Shown here: in pieces, positions 9,623 through 18,053 of the stretch
Layout: each line of letters begins with the position of its first letter
Numbering within the stretch: position 1 is the first letter of the stretch
Source of the DNA: an uncultured Duncaniella sp.
Lineage (GTDB): Bacteria > Bacteroidota > Bacteroidia > Bacteroidales > Muribaculaceae
Direction of reading: 5' to 3'
DNA length: 64,000 nt
NCBI GenBank assembly: GCA_958352885.1
Contig: CATWQI010000011.1
Location: 53,340 to 117,339 of the forward strand
Notes under the pieces: generated by a model
Seen by the model: only the letters and a program-made list of their open reading frames with translations
What the model was told of the DNA's origin: nothing
Databases searched by the model: none
Made by a program: the position numbers and the translations under genes

Positions 9623-12211
9623 ATGAATTTCAATAATTTCACAATCAAGTCCCAGGAAGCAATCCAGAAAGCGATAGAAATTACCCGTGGCGCGGGCAAT
9701 CAGGCTATCGAACCTGTGCATTTGCTCAAAGGAGTAATGACCGAGGGGGAATCGTTAATCAACTTCATTTTCTCCAAAGTAGGCGCCAATACCGCCACTT
9801 TGATGCGACAAGTCGATTCGAAAATAGCCGCCGAACCCAAAGTGTCGGGTGGTGAACCCTATCTCAGCCGTACCTCCAACGATGTACTGCAGAAAGCACT
9901 TGACATCGCCAAACAGCAAGGTGACGAATATGTCACACTCGAAGCCATGCTCATGGCTATCTTCACGGTCAACTCTCCGGCATCCACCATACTCAAGGAT
10001 GCCGGATTGAGCCAGCGTGAACTACAGTCAGCCATTGACGAGCTTCGAAAAGGGAAGAAGGCGACAGACCAGAGCGCTGAAGACACATACCAGGCTCTCT
10101 CAAAGTACGCCATCAACCTTAATGAGCGGGCACGCGAAGGTAAGCTTGACCCTGTGATTGGACGTGACGATGAAATCCGCCGTGTACTCCAGATTCTTTC
10201 AAGGCGTACCAAAAACAACCCGATGCTAATCGGCGAGCCGGGTACCGGAAAAACAGCCATCGCCGAAGGACTCGCACAGCGTATTGTGCGTGGCGATGTG
10301 CCTGAGAATCTCCGCACCAAACAGATTTACTCTCTCGACATGGGCGCACTCGTGGCGGGAGCTAAGTACAAAGGCGAATTTGAGGAGCGACTCAAGGCCA
10401 TCGTTAACGAAGTCACCGGTGCAGACGGCGAAATCATCCTCTTTATCGACGAAATCCACACCCTTGTGGGCGCCGGCAAGGGTGAAGGCGCAATGGATGC
10501 CGCAAACATCCTCAAGCCGGCACTTGCCCGTGGCGAGTTGCGTTCAATTGGTGCCACCACCCTTGACGAGTACCAGAAGTACTTCGAAAAGGACAAGGCT
10601 CTCGAACGACGTTTCCAGAAAGTAATGGTCAACGAACCTGACGAGGCAGCAGCAATAGCCATTCTCCGAGGGCTGAAAGAGCGTTACGAAAACCACCACA
10701 AGGTCCGTATCCGTGACGAAGCGATTATTGCGGCTGTGACCCTCTCCGAACGTTATATCACCGACCGTTTTCTCCCTGACAAAGCTATCGACCTTGTCGA
10801 CGAGGCAGCCTCGAAACTCCGTCTTGAAATCGACTCCGTACCACAGGCTCTTGATGAAATCAGCCGTCTCATAGCCCAAAAAGAGATTGAACGTGAAGCT
10901 ATCAAACGTGAGGGTGACAAGGAGAAAGTGAAGGAGATTGAGAAAGACCTCGCCGACCTCCGTGACCAGGAAAAAGAGTTCACCGCCAAATGGAAATCAG
11001 AGAAGGAACTCATAAACAAGATTCAGCAGAACAAAATTGACATCGAGCAACTCAATTTCGATGCCGAACGAGCCGAGCGCGAAGGTGATTACGCCAAAGT
11101 GGCAGAAATCCGTTACTCCAAAGTACAGCAGAAGGAGCAGGAAAACGCCCGGATTCAGGAGCAGCTCAAAGCCATGCAAGGGGAGAAAGCTTTCATCAAG
11201 GAGGAGGTGGACTCCGAGGATATCGCCGACGTCGTGTCACGATGGACCGGCATACCTGTAAACAAAATGGTTCAGAGCGAAAAGGAGAAACTGCTCCATC
11301 TCGAAGATGAGCTGCACAGCAGGGTGGTAGGACAGAATGACGCCATCCGTGCCATCGCCGACGCCGTGCGGCGAAGCCGTGCGGGACTTAACGACCCACG
11401 CCGTCCTATAGGCTCGTTCATATTCCTCGGCACTACCGGTGTCGGAAAGACAGAACTTGCCAAAGCACTTGCCGAGTACCTGTTTGACGACGAGAACATG
11501 ATGACACGTATCGATATGAGCGAATATCAGGAAAAACACTCCGTGTCACGACTTGTCGGAGCGCCTCCCGGATACGTAGGATACGATGAAGGCGGACAGC
11601 TTACAGAAGCCGTGCGACGCAAGCCATATTCGGTAGTACTCTTCGATGAAATAGAGAAAGCTCATCCGGATGTGTTCAACATACTTCTCCAGGTTCTTGA
11701 CGACGGCAGACTGACTGACAACAAGGGCAGGATGGTTAATTTCAAGAACACCATCATAATCATGACCTCCAACATGGGCTCGCACCTCATCCGTGACAAC
11801 TTTGCCAAGATGACACCCGAGAACCGTGGAGAAACCATCGAAAAGACCAAGGATGAAGTCATCGAGCTCCTCAAGCAGACCATACGTCCGGAGTTCCTTA
11901 ACCGTATAGACGAAATCATCATGTTCACTCCTCTTAATGAGGCTGAGATTGAAGAAATCGTGGGACTCCAGATTAAGTCTATCCAAAACATGCTCGCCAA
12001 AAACGGCATCACACTCAAAGTCACACCTGAGGCGCTCAAATTCCTTGCCGAGGAAGGTTACGACCCCGAGTTCGGAGCCCGTCCTGTAAAGAGAGTCATT
12101 CACAGACTTGTGCTCAACCAGCTCTCCAAGGACATCCTCGCCCAAAAGGTCGACCGAGAGCATCCTATTGTCATCGACGTGAAGGATAACGAAATAGTAT
12201 TCAGCAACTGA
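9623..12211 (+). CDS. clpB: ATP-dependent disaggregase ClpB
   Basis: An 862-residue two-domain AAA+ chaperone that re-solubilises aggregated proteins together with the DnaK system. Visible parts: Clp N domain (1-145); AAA1 with Walker A GEPGTGKT (204-211) and Walker B LFIDEIHTLVGAG; the ClpB-specific coiled-coil middle domain (about 410-530, charged, with many KE/ER pairs), which separates it from ClpA/ClpC; and AAA2 with Walker A GTTGVGKT (about 602-609). The length matches ClpB exactly. It is monocistronic, with a 260-bp upstream gap holding the tonB terminator. Confidence 0.97.
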   Translation: MNFNNFTIKSQEAIQKAIEITRGAGNQAIEPVHLLKGVMTEGESLINFIFSKVGANTATLMRQVDSKIAAEPKVSGGEPYLSRTSNDVLQKALDIAKQQGDEYVTLEAMLMAIFTVNSPASTILKDAGLSQRELQSAIDELRKGKKATDQSAEDTYQALSKYAINLNERAREGKLDPVIGRDDEIRRVLQILSRRTKNNPMLIGEPGTGKTAIAEGLAQRIVRGDVPENLRTKQIYSLDMGALVAGAKYKGEFEERLKAIVNEVTGADGEIILFIDEIHTLVGAGKGEGAMDAANILKPALARGELRSIGATTLDEYQKYFEKDKALERRFQKVMVNEPDEAAAIAILRGLKERYENHHKVRIRDEAIIAAVTLSERYITDRFLPDKAIDLVDEAASKLRLEIDSVPQALDEISRLIAQKEIEREAIKREGDKEKVKEIEKDLADLRDQEKEFTAKWKSEKELINKIQQNKIDIEQLNFDAERAEREGDYAKVAEIRYSKVQQKEQENARIQEQLKAMQGEKAFIKEEVDSEDIADVVSRWTGIPVNKMVQSEKEKLLHLEDELHSRVVGQNDAIRAIADAVRRSRAGLNDPRRPIGSFIFLGTTGVGKTELAKALAEYLFDDENMMTRIDMSEYQEKHSVSRLVGAPPGYVGYDEGGQLTEAVRRKPYSVVLFDEIEKAHPDVFNILLQVLDDGRLTDNKGRMVNFKNTIIIMTSNMGSHLIRDNFAKMTPENRGETIEKTKDEVIELLKQTIRPEFLNRIDEIIMFTPLNEAEIEEIVGLQIKSIQNMLAKNGITLKVTPEALKFLAEEGYDPEFGARPVKRVIHRLVLNQLSKDILAQKVDREHPIVIDVKDNEIVFSN

Positions 12212-12325
12212 CGGTAAACACGCTCACAGCATACACACACTACTGTCTCATCTCCTCTCTCCTTTCTTTATTTACAACACATATATATCAACATCTTAAT
12301 TTACTAACTATTTATTATTGCAACT

Positions 12326-12805
12326 ATGAAAAGATTTCTTTATCTGCTCTTAGCGCTTCCGTTGATGGGGCTCATGGCATCGTGCAGCGATGACGAAAAA
12401 GACCTCCCCGACGTGACATTCTCAATGGATTATTCAGGCGCCACACTGGTCGATGGTGTGCTCACCATCCCTCAGGGCAACGACCTCGTGATTAACGCAC
12501 TCAGCGTCACTCCCGCCGAAGGGACCAAGAAAGCCACCCTTGGCAGAGTAACTTATTTCATCGACGCATTCCCGATTTATGAGACCATAGTGGACCCGTA
12601 CAGCGTCACCATCTCCACTCAAAATCTCGAGGTGGGCAGGCATGTTCTCCAGATTCGCGCCGGTATCTTCCAGGTAGACAAGGAAGCTGCATTCGGTGTG
12701 TTCTCCTACCCTCTCGAAATCACCGAGCCTGTACCTGACGACACTCCCGGCGACAACCCGGGCGGCACTGTGACCCCTGATGTGACAATCACAGAGAGCG
12801 AATAA
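12326..12805 (+). CDS. Small secreted lipoprotein of unknown function
   Basis: A 159-residue protein with a lipoprotein signal peptide ending in the lipobox LMASC (Cys about 20), followed by a beta-rich region and an acidic Pro/Gly/Asp tail (PDDTPGDNPGG). The pattern suggests a small Ig-like fold exposed on the cell surface or in the periplasm, but I do not recognise a family. It lies between clpB and a strong terminator, 114 bp after clpB; nothing clearly promoter-like was found in that gap. Confidence 0.7.
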   Translation: MKRFLYLLLALPLMGLMASCSDDEKDLPDVTFSMDYSGATLVDGVLTIPQGNDLVINALSVTPAEGTKKATLGRVTYFIDAFPIYETIVDPYSVTISTQNLEVGRHVLQIRAGIFQVDKEAAFGVFSYPLEITEPVPDDTPGDNPGGTVTPDVTITESE

Positions 12806-12830
12806 AGCGAATCCATCCCTTTTATATCTC

Positions 12831-12877
12831 CTGACCGCACGAACGTATTTAGCGAGCCGTGCGGTCAGATTTTTTTG
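12831..12877 (+). terminator. Rho-independent terminator after the small lipoprotein
   Basis: CTGACCGCACG (12831-12841) pairs perfectly with CGTGCGGTCAG (12858-12868) and is followed by a run of T residues (12870-12876). The T run also supplies the -33 TTTG of the metK promoter. Confidence 0.88.
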
Positions 12878-12905
12878 GTCATTCCGATTCTTTGTAGTAA
12901 CTTTG
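12874..12905 (+). promoter_or_regulatory. Consensus promoter of metK
   Basis: TTTG (12874-12877), 20 bp, then TAACTTTG (12898-12905): a full Bacteroides-type promoter. Its -33 box overlaps the T tract of the preceding terminator. It predicts a leader of about 194 nt before metK. Confidence 0.8.
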
Positions 12906-12911
12906 CACCGT

Positions 12912-13105
12912 AAAACAATAATAGTGGAAAAATTTGGCTGCTTGCAACCACTTCAAAAAATGCTAAAACCGCACCGGTAATAACCATTTTAGACTTTTGA
13001 GATTCATATGCGCATCCCCTCGGATGCCGATGAAATGTTGGAGCAGGCATCTTCCCAATTTCACCACTCGCCGCTTCGACATTTTTTATTTTCTATATAT
13101 TCAGT
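12912..13105 (+). promoter_or_regulatory. Structured metK leader, candidate SAM-responsive element
   Basis: The predicted leader holds a stem AGTGG/CCACT (12923-12927 with 12948-12952) enclosing GCTGCTTGCAACC, then GCTAAAACC (12962-12970), whose CTAAAA can pair with TTTTAG (12987-12992) around a small ACCG-CAC-CGGT hairpin. GCAACC followed by GCTAAAACC is reminiscent of conserved blocks of SAM-I-family riboswitches, but the GA-rich block and kink-turn are not seen. Downstream, GGATGC can pair with GCATCC (13012-13027) or, shifted by one base, with GGCATC (to 13051): two mutually exclusive hairpins. The riboswitch call is an inference. Confidence 0.4.
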
Positions 13106-14431
13106 ATGAAAACATATCTCTTTACTTCTGAATCTGTATCCGAAGGGCATCCCGACAAGGTTGCCGACCAGATATCTGACGCTATCCTTGATGAATTCCT
13201 TGCCCGTGACCCGAAATCGAAAGTCGCATGCGAGACTCTCGTCACAACCGGACAGGTCATCATAGCCGGCGAAGTGAAAAGCCAGGCATACATCGACCTT
13301 ATGGATGTGACTCGCGAGGTTATCAAGAACATAGGCTACGACAGGAGCGAACTGAAATTTGACGGCGAGGCCTGCGGTGTGTTCTCGGCTCTTCACGAAC
13401 AGAGTGCGGATATCAACCGAGGCGTAGAGCGCGAGGAACTCGAAGCTCAGGGCGCCGGCGACCAAGGTATGATGTTCGGTTTCGCCTGCAACGAGACACC
13501 ATCCTTCATGCCTCTTACTGTTGACCTCTCCCATATGCTTCTCCGTGAGCTCGCAGCCATACGCCGTGAGGGGAAAGATATGACATATGAGTTTGAAGGT
13601 CACACCCGCACATACCTGCGTCCCGACTCGAAGAGCCAGGTCACAGTCGAATATGACGAGCATGACCGGCCACTGAGAGTCGACACCATTGTCATATCCA
13701 CCCAGCATGATGAATTTATCACTCCCGCCGACTCTACGCCTGAAGCACAGACAAAAGCCGACGAAGCTATGCGCAACCGCATATATGATGATATTAAAAA
13801 CATACTCATCCCACGCGTGAAGTCACTGCTTCCTGCCGATGTGGCTGCAATGATTGGAGATGACGTGCGTCTGCTCGTTAACCCTACAGGCAAATTTGTC
13901 ATCGGCGGTCCTCACGGAGACACAGGTCTTACAGGCCGCAAAATCATCGTGGACACTTACGGCGGACGCGGCGCACACGGTGGTGGCGCATTCTCCGGCA
14001 AGGACCCGTCCAAGGTCGACCGTTCGGCAGCATATGCGGCACGTCATATAGCAAAAAATCTCGTCGCGGCAGGAGTCGCTGACCAGGCACTTGTACAGGT
14101 GGCGTACGCTATCGGCGAGGCTCAGCCGGTGAGTCTGTGCGTTGATACCCGAGGCACAGCCAAAGTCAACATGACCGATTCCGAAATTGCCGAGGTGGTT
14201 AAAGGGCTCAAATGCTTCGACATGACACCTTACGCCATTGAGAAGCGCTTCGGGTTGCGCAATCCGATTTACCGTGAGACTGCAAGCTACGGACATCTCG
14301 GACGCACTCCTATGACTGTGACCAAGATTTTCAAATCAAAGTATGAACCTGCATTTGAGAAGACCGTGGAACTGTTCACATGGGAGAAACTTGATGCCGT
14401 CCCCGATGTAAAAAAGGCATTCAACATTTAG
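13106..14431 (+). CDS. metK: S-adenosylmethionine synthetase
   Basis: Makes S-adenosylmethionine from methionine and ATP in the cytoplasm. The 441-residue protein opens with FTSESVSEGHPDKVADQISD (the methionine/ATP-binding motif), then GAGDQGMMFGFACNET (ATP-binding), and later GGPHGDTGLTGRKIIVDTYG, the phosphate-binding signature. It is longer than E. coli MetK (384) because of an insert around residues 190-250, typical of Bacteroidota. It has its own promoter and a possible regulatory leader. Confidence 0.97.
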   Translation: MKTYLFTSESVSEGHPDKVADQISDAILDEFLARDPKSKVACETLVTTGQVIIAGEVKSQAYIDLMDVTREVIKNIGYDRSELKFDGEACGVFSALHEQSADINRGVEREELEAQGAGDQGMMFGFACNETPSFMPLTVDLSHMLLRELAAIRREGKDMTYEFEGHTRTYLRPDSKSQVTVEYDEHDRPLRVDTIVISTQHDEFITPADSTPEAQTKADEAMRNRIYDDIKNILIPRVKSLLPADVAAMIGDDVRLLVNPTGKFVIGGPHGDTGLTGRKIIVDTYGGRGAHGGGAFSGKDPSKVDRSAAYAARHIAKNLVAAGVADQALVQVAYAIGEAQPVSLCVDTRGTAKVNMTDSEIAEVVKGLKCFDMTPYAIEKRFGLRNPIYRETASYGHLGRTPMTVTKIFKSKYEPAFEKTVELFTWEKLDAVPDVKKAFNI

Positions 14432-14505
14432 AGATTATTTTAAAATCAACTATAAATTTTTAATAACCTCTTAAGTCTCGCACCTTAAACATCCTTACGA
14501 GTAAT

Positions 14506-14567
14506 AAAAAGCATAAGGGTTAAAGATTCCGGTGACCGGTCAAATATCTTTAACCCTTATGCTTTTT
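14506..14567. terminator. Bidirectional terminator between metK and upp
   Basis: A perfect 22-bp inverted repeat: 14506-14527 (AAAAAGCATAAGGGTTAAAG and two more bases) and 14546-14567. The A run on one side and T run on the other make it a terminator in both directions, serving convergent metK (+) and upp (-). Confidence 0.9.
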
Positions 14568-14618
14568 ATTTCACGGACTGCGGATAAGATTCCGCCCCAC
14601 ATGTTACGGATTATATTC

Positions 14619-15272
14619 TCATTCCTTGATTCCGTAAGCCAAATCACCGGCATCGCCGAGACCGGGCACTATGTAGGAATGAGAGTTAATTTCCGCATCA
14701 ATCGCTCCAACCCATACGGTGGTTTTATCCTCCGGGAATGTGTTTCGCACATAATCAATAGCTGTCTGCGATGCTATGATTGACGCGACATGTATGCGTG
14801 CTGGCGTGCCTTTGGTAAGCAGCGCACGGTAGCTCAGTTCCATCGACGCACCGGTGGCAAGCATCGGGTCTGCTATCACAAGGGTCTTTCCGTCAATCTT
14901 CGGAGAAGCGATATACTCTATGAACACATCGAAATTCTCCTTTTCACGGTACTTTCTGTACGCTGACACAAATGCGTTCTGAGCATGGTCAAAATAATCC
15001 AGAAATCCCTTGTGAAACGGTATACCGGCACGGAATATAGTCGCCAGCACCACCTCCTCGTCAAGTATATGACATTTCGCCACATCAAGCGGCGTGGTAA
15101 CATCCTCAACCCTGTAACGCATACGCTTTGACATCTCGTATGCCATGATTTCCCCGATTCTTTCCAGATTACGCCTGAACCGCAACATGTCCTTCTGCAC
15201 GTTCACATCACGCAACTCAGCCATATACTGGCTCACAAGCGACGGGGTCTCCGCAAAATTGATTATTTCCAT
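14619..15272 (-). CDS. upp: Uracil phosphoribosyltransferase
   Basis: Pyrimidine salvage enzyme that joins uracil and PRPP to give UMP. The 217-residue protein has the PRPP-binding loop VIADPMLATGASM near residues 130-142 and the uracil-binding end VPGLGDAGDLAYG near the C-terminus. The length fits the family. It is convergent with metK, sharing a bidirectional terminator, and follows the radical-SAM gene by about 70 bp on the same strand. Confidence 0.95.
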   Translation of the reverse strand: MEIINFAETPSLVSQYMAELRDVNVQKDMLRFRRNLERIGEIMAYEMSKRMRYRVEDVTTPLDVAKCHILDEEVVLATIFRAGIPFHKGFLDYFDHAQNAFVSAYRKYREKENFDVFIEYIASPKIDGKTLVIADPMLATGASMELSYRALLTKGTPARIHVASIIASQTAIDYVRNTFPEDKTTVWVGAIDAEINSHSYIVPGLGDAGDLAYGIKE

Positions 15273-15343
15273 GATATTCCTATTATATATGTTTCCTTAT
15301 TAATTCCTTTTAATCCTGTCCATCAGCCGGTCAGTGCTACCCG

Positions 15344-16228
15344 CTACCGATTCCCAGCCAGTTTACTCTTTAACAATTGCGTGAACTGATAGTTTTTAAG
15401 ATTCCAGCGCGGATATATCAGAAGTTCCGGTGGCGACTGTGACACAAACCTCTCTATGGCTATATCATCCCTGAGCCTCTCCACAATCTCGACACACAGA
15501 CCGGCATACTCCTCGGCTGTGAAACGAGGGATATCATACAGACCTTCCTCCACATCCTTTGCCATCCTTGTGCCTCTGACAAGCTGGAGCTGATGCACTT
15601 TCACTGTATCAACAGGCAGCTCATTAACCCGGTCTATAGTCTCCAACATCATATCCCTGCTCTCGCCCGGAAGCCCCATTATCAAATGCAGGCCACAGGG
15701 TATGGCAGCCTCTCCGGTTCTTATAACCGCATCCACGGTATCCTCCCATGTATGGCAGCGGTTCACGCGCTCAAGGGTGACATTGTGGGAAGTCTCAGCC
15801 CCGTATTCAACCATAACCCAGGGTAGCTCCCCCAGCCTGTCGAGCAGACGCTGCGGCATACAGTCAGGACGCGTGCCTATTATAACTCCGTCCACCTTAT
15901 CGACAGCCACTGCCTCCTTATAAAGTCCCATAAGTCTGTCAATATCGGCATCGTGGGTGTTGGTGTATGCCTGGAAGTAGGCAAGATAGCGCATGTCAGG
16001 ATACTTCCGTCCGAAAAACTCCTTCCCCCTCTCAAGCTGTTCTGTGACACTGAGCCCGGTGGCGCAATACTCCGGATTGAACGACTGGTTGTTACAATAT
16101 GTGCAACCTCCCCGTCCCTTTGTTCCATCACGGTTGGGACAGGTGAATCCGGCATTCACGGTGAGTTTCTGCATCTTGCACCGGAAGTGCCCATTAAGGA
16201 AATCCGAAAAATCCTTGTACGACTTCAT
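15344..16228 (-). CDS. TIGR01212-family radical SAM protein (YhcC-like)
   Basis: A 294-residue radical-SAM protein. CPNRDGTKGRGGCTYCNN near residues 28-46 holds the three cysteines expected to bind the [4Fe-4S] cluster; the wide spacing (C-x9-12-CxxC) with GRGGCTYC is the mark of the TIGR01212/YhcC family rather than the usual CxxxCxxC. A glycine-rich SAM-binding stretch (LIMGLPGESRDMM) follows. The substrate is not established for this family as far as I know. It is 23 bp downstream of aroC. Confidence 0.9.
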   Translation of the reverse strand: MKSYKDFSDFLNGHFRCKMQKLTVNAGFTCPNRDGTKGRGGCTYCNNQSFNPEYCATGLSVTEQLERGKEFFGRKYPDMRYLAYFQAYTNTHDADIDRLMGLYKEAVAVDKVDGVIIGTRPDCMPQRLLDRLGELPWVMVEYGAETSHNVTLERVNRCHTWEDTVDAVIRTGEAAIPCGLHLIMGLPGESRDMMLETIDRVNELPVDTVKVHQLQLVRGTRMAKDVEEGLYDIPRFTAEEYAGLCVEIVERLRDDIAIERFVSQSPPELLIYPRWNLKNYQFTQLLKSKLAGNR

Positions 16229-16251
16229 GACATAGTTATTCAGGCGATCTA

Positions 16252-17325
16252 TCAGATTCTGGCAGACCTGTCAAGCAGTAAGGCATCCAGCAGTACAATC
16301 GCCGTCATAGCCTCGACTATCGGGACAGCTCTGGGCACAACGCACGGATCATGACGTCCCTTTGCCTTAAGCGTAATCGACTTCCCCTCGGAGTCAATGG
16401 TCTCCACATCCTGCATCAGCGTAGCCACAGGCTTGAATGCGACACGGAAATATATATCCTCTCCATTGGAGATACCGCCCTGTATGCCTCCTGAATTATT
16501 GCTGAGTGTGCGGACTCTTCCATCCTCGTTGACAAATTTATCCATCAGCTCGCTCCCTCGTCGCTCCACGCCACGGAACCCCATGCCGTACTCAAACCCC
16601 TTGGATGCGTTGATACTCATCATAGCCTCGGCAAGACGCGCGTTAAGCCTTCCGAACACAGGGTCCCCAAGTCCGACGGGCGCACCTTTCACCACACAGG
16701 TAACCACTCCGCCGATAGTATCGCCGGCTGATTTAACCTCATGTATCAGCGCTTCCATCTCTGCCGCCTTGGCAGTATCGGGACAACGCACCGGATTGGT
16801 TTCAATCTTTGAAAAATCGAGTCCGGCATAGTCAGGAGTCACCGACAGGTGCCCTACCTGGGACGTATATGCGGTGATACTTATTCCGAACCGCTCCAGA
16901 GCCTGTCTGGCAAATGCTCCAGCAACCACCCTCGTGGCAGTCTCTCTCGCACTCGAACGCCCACCGCCCCTATGATCCCGAAGTCCGTACTTACAAGTAT
17001 ATGTATAGTCGGCATGTGACGGGCGGAACGCCGTGCGCAACTGTTCGTAATCCGACGAATGCTGGTTCTCGTTTCGGATTATGAAACCGATGGGAGTACC
17101 GGTGGTGACACCGTCCATCAGTCCCGACAGCACCTCGACTGTATCACTCTCACGGCGTGATGTGGTTATGGATGACTGACCGGGACGGCGGCGGTCAAGT
17201 TCCGCCTGCACTTTGGCAAGGTCAATTTCCACACCTGCCGGCATCCCGTCAATGACTCCGCCGATAGCTGCGCCGTGCGACTCGCCAAAGCCTGTAAATC
17301 TGAATATCTTTCCTATCGTGTTCAT
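16252..17325 (-). CDS. aroC: Chorismate synthase
   Basis: Last step of the shikimate pathway: 5-enolpyruvylshikimate-3-phosphate to chorismate, using reduced FMN. The 357-residue protein shows the family signatures FTGFGESHGAAIGGVIDGMP at the start, RDHRGGGRSSARETATRVVA (about 120-140) and SNGEDIYFRVAFKPVATL later. The length matches the family. It heads a likely operon with the radical-SAM gene. Confidence 0.97.
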   Translation of the reverse strand: MNTIGKIFRFTGFGESHGAAIGGVIDGMPAGVEIDLAKVQAELDRRRPGQSSITTSRRESDTVEVLSGLMDGVTTGTPIGFIIRNENQHSSDYEQLRTAFRPSHADYTYTCKYGLRDHRGGGRSSARETATRVVAGAFARQALERFGISITAYTSQVGHLSVTPDYAGLDFSKIETNPVRCPDTAKAAEMEALIHEVKSAGDTIGGVVTCVVKGAPVGLGDPVFGRLNARLAEAMMSINASKGFEYGMGFRGVERRGSELMDKFVNEDGRVRTLSNNSGGIQGGISNGEDIYFRVAFKPVATLMQDVETIDSEGKSITLKAKGRHDPCVVPRAVPIVEAMTAIVLLDALLLDRSARI

Positions 17326-17356
17326 AATCGCTTCATATATTTTCAGTGTGAAATCC

Positions 17357-17851
17357 TTATTCCTGACACTTGTCAGCAGCTATGTCAGCCACAGTAGCCC
17401 CGCAGAAATCTATAAGAGCCTGCGGTGAGACTTTCAGCTGCAATCCGCGCTGACCCGCGGACACATATATGGCATCGTAACCGGTAGCCGTGACATGGAA
17501 AAATGTCGGGAACGGCTTCTTCATACCTACGGGAGAGCACCCACCCCTTATATATCCTGTGAGCGGAAGGAGCTCCTTCATCGGTATCATCTCAGCCTTC
17601 TTAGCTCCTGCCACCTTAGCCGCCTTCTTGAGGTCGACCTCCATATTTCCTGGTATCACACACACGAAATATCCGGATTTATCACCATGAAGCACCAATG
17701 TTTTAAAAACACAATTGATATCCTCCCCCAACTCCTCTGCCACATGTTCGGCGGCAAGATTATCAGGGTCAACATTATAGGGAATCAGCTCGTAAGCCAC
17801 TTTGGCTTTGTCAAGCAGACGTGCGGCATTTGTCTTAGACACCTTATCCAT
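17357..17851 (-). CDS. ybaK: YbaK-type Cys-tRNA(Pro)/aminoacyl-tRNA deacylase
   Basis: A protein of about 164 residues of the YbaK/EbsC family, which hydrolyses mischarged Cys-tRNA(Pro). The family features seen are VFKTLVLHGDKSGYFVCVIP in the middle, then the lysine-rich AAKVAGAKKAEM and GYIRGGCSPVGMKKPFPTF, the substrate-pocket loop. I chose the ATG at 17851 (MDKVSKTNAARLL) because the upstream alternative at 17875 uses GTG and exceeds the usual family length. Editing specificity within the family cannot be read from sequence alone. Confidence 0.9.
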   Translation of the reverse strand: MDKVSKTNAARLLDKAKVAYELIPYNVDPDNLAAEHVAEELGEDINCVFKTLVLHGDKSGYFVCVIPGNMEVDLKKAAKVAGAKKAEMIPMKELLPLTGYIRGGCSPVGMKKPFPTFFHVTATGYDAIYVSAGQRGLQLKVSPQALIDFCGATVADIAADKCQE

Positions 17852-17974
17852 TTTTTTGTCAGTCTGTCTCACCACCCCAAAAAACGTGGTGGCTATTTTA
17901 ACTGCAAATTTAGAAATAAGCGTTCAAAAAAACAATTTCCTGTCACATCTTATGTTTCTATGTCTATGAATTTA

Positions 17975-18018
17975 AGACCCGGTTCCCCAATATTTGTTAA
18001 CGTTGGGAAACCGGGTCT
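17975..18018 (-). terminator. Terminator hairpin after the ion channel gene
   Basis: AGACCCGGTTCCCCAA (17975-17990) pairs almost perfectly with TTGGGAAACCGGGTCT (18003-18018). On the minus strand a T/A-rich tail (TTAAATT) follows. It lies 36 bp beyond the stop of the channel gene. Confidence 0.7.
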
Positions 18019-18053
18019 AAGTAAAGCCAATGTAATTGTCAGGTCATATGGAG

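Noticed and set aside
11546..12163. A 205-codon open frame antisense to clpB
   Set aside because: Shadow of the conserved AAA2 region of ClpB.
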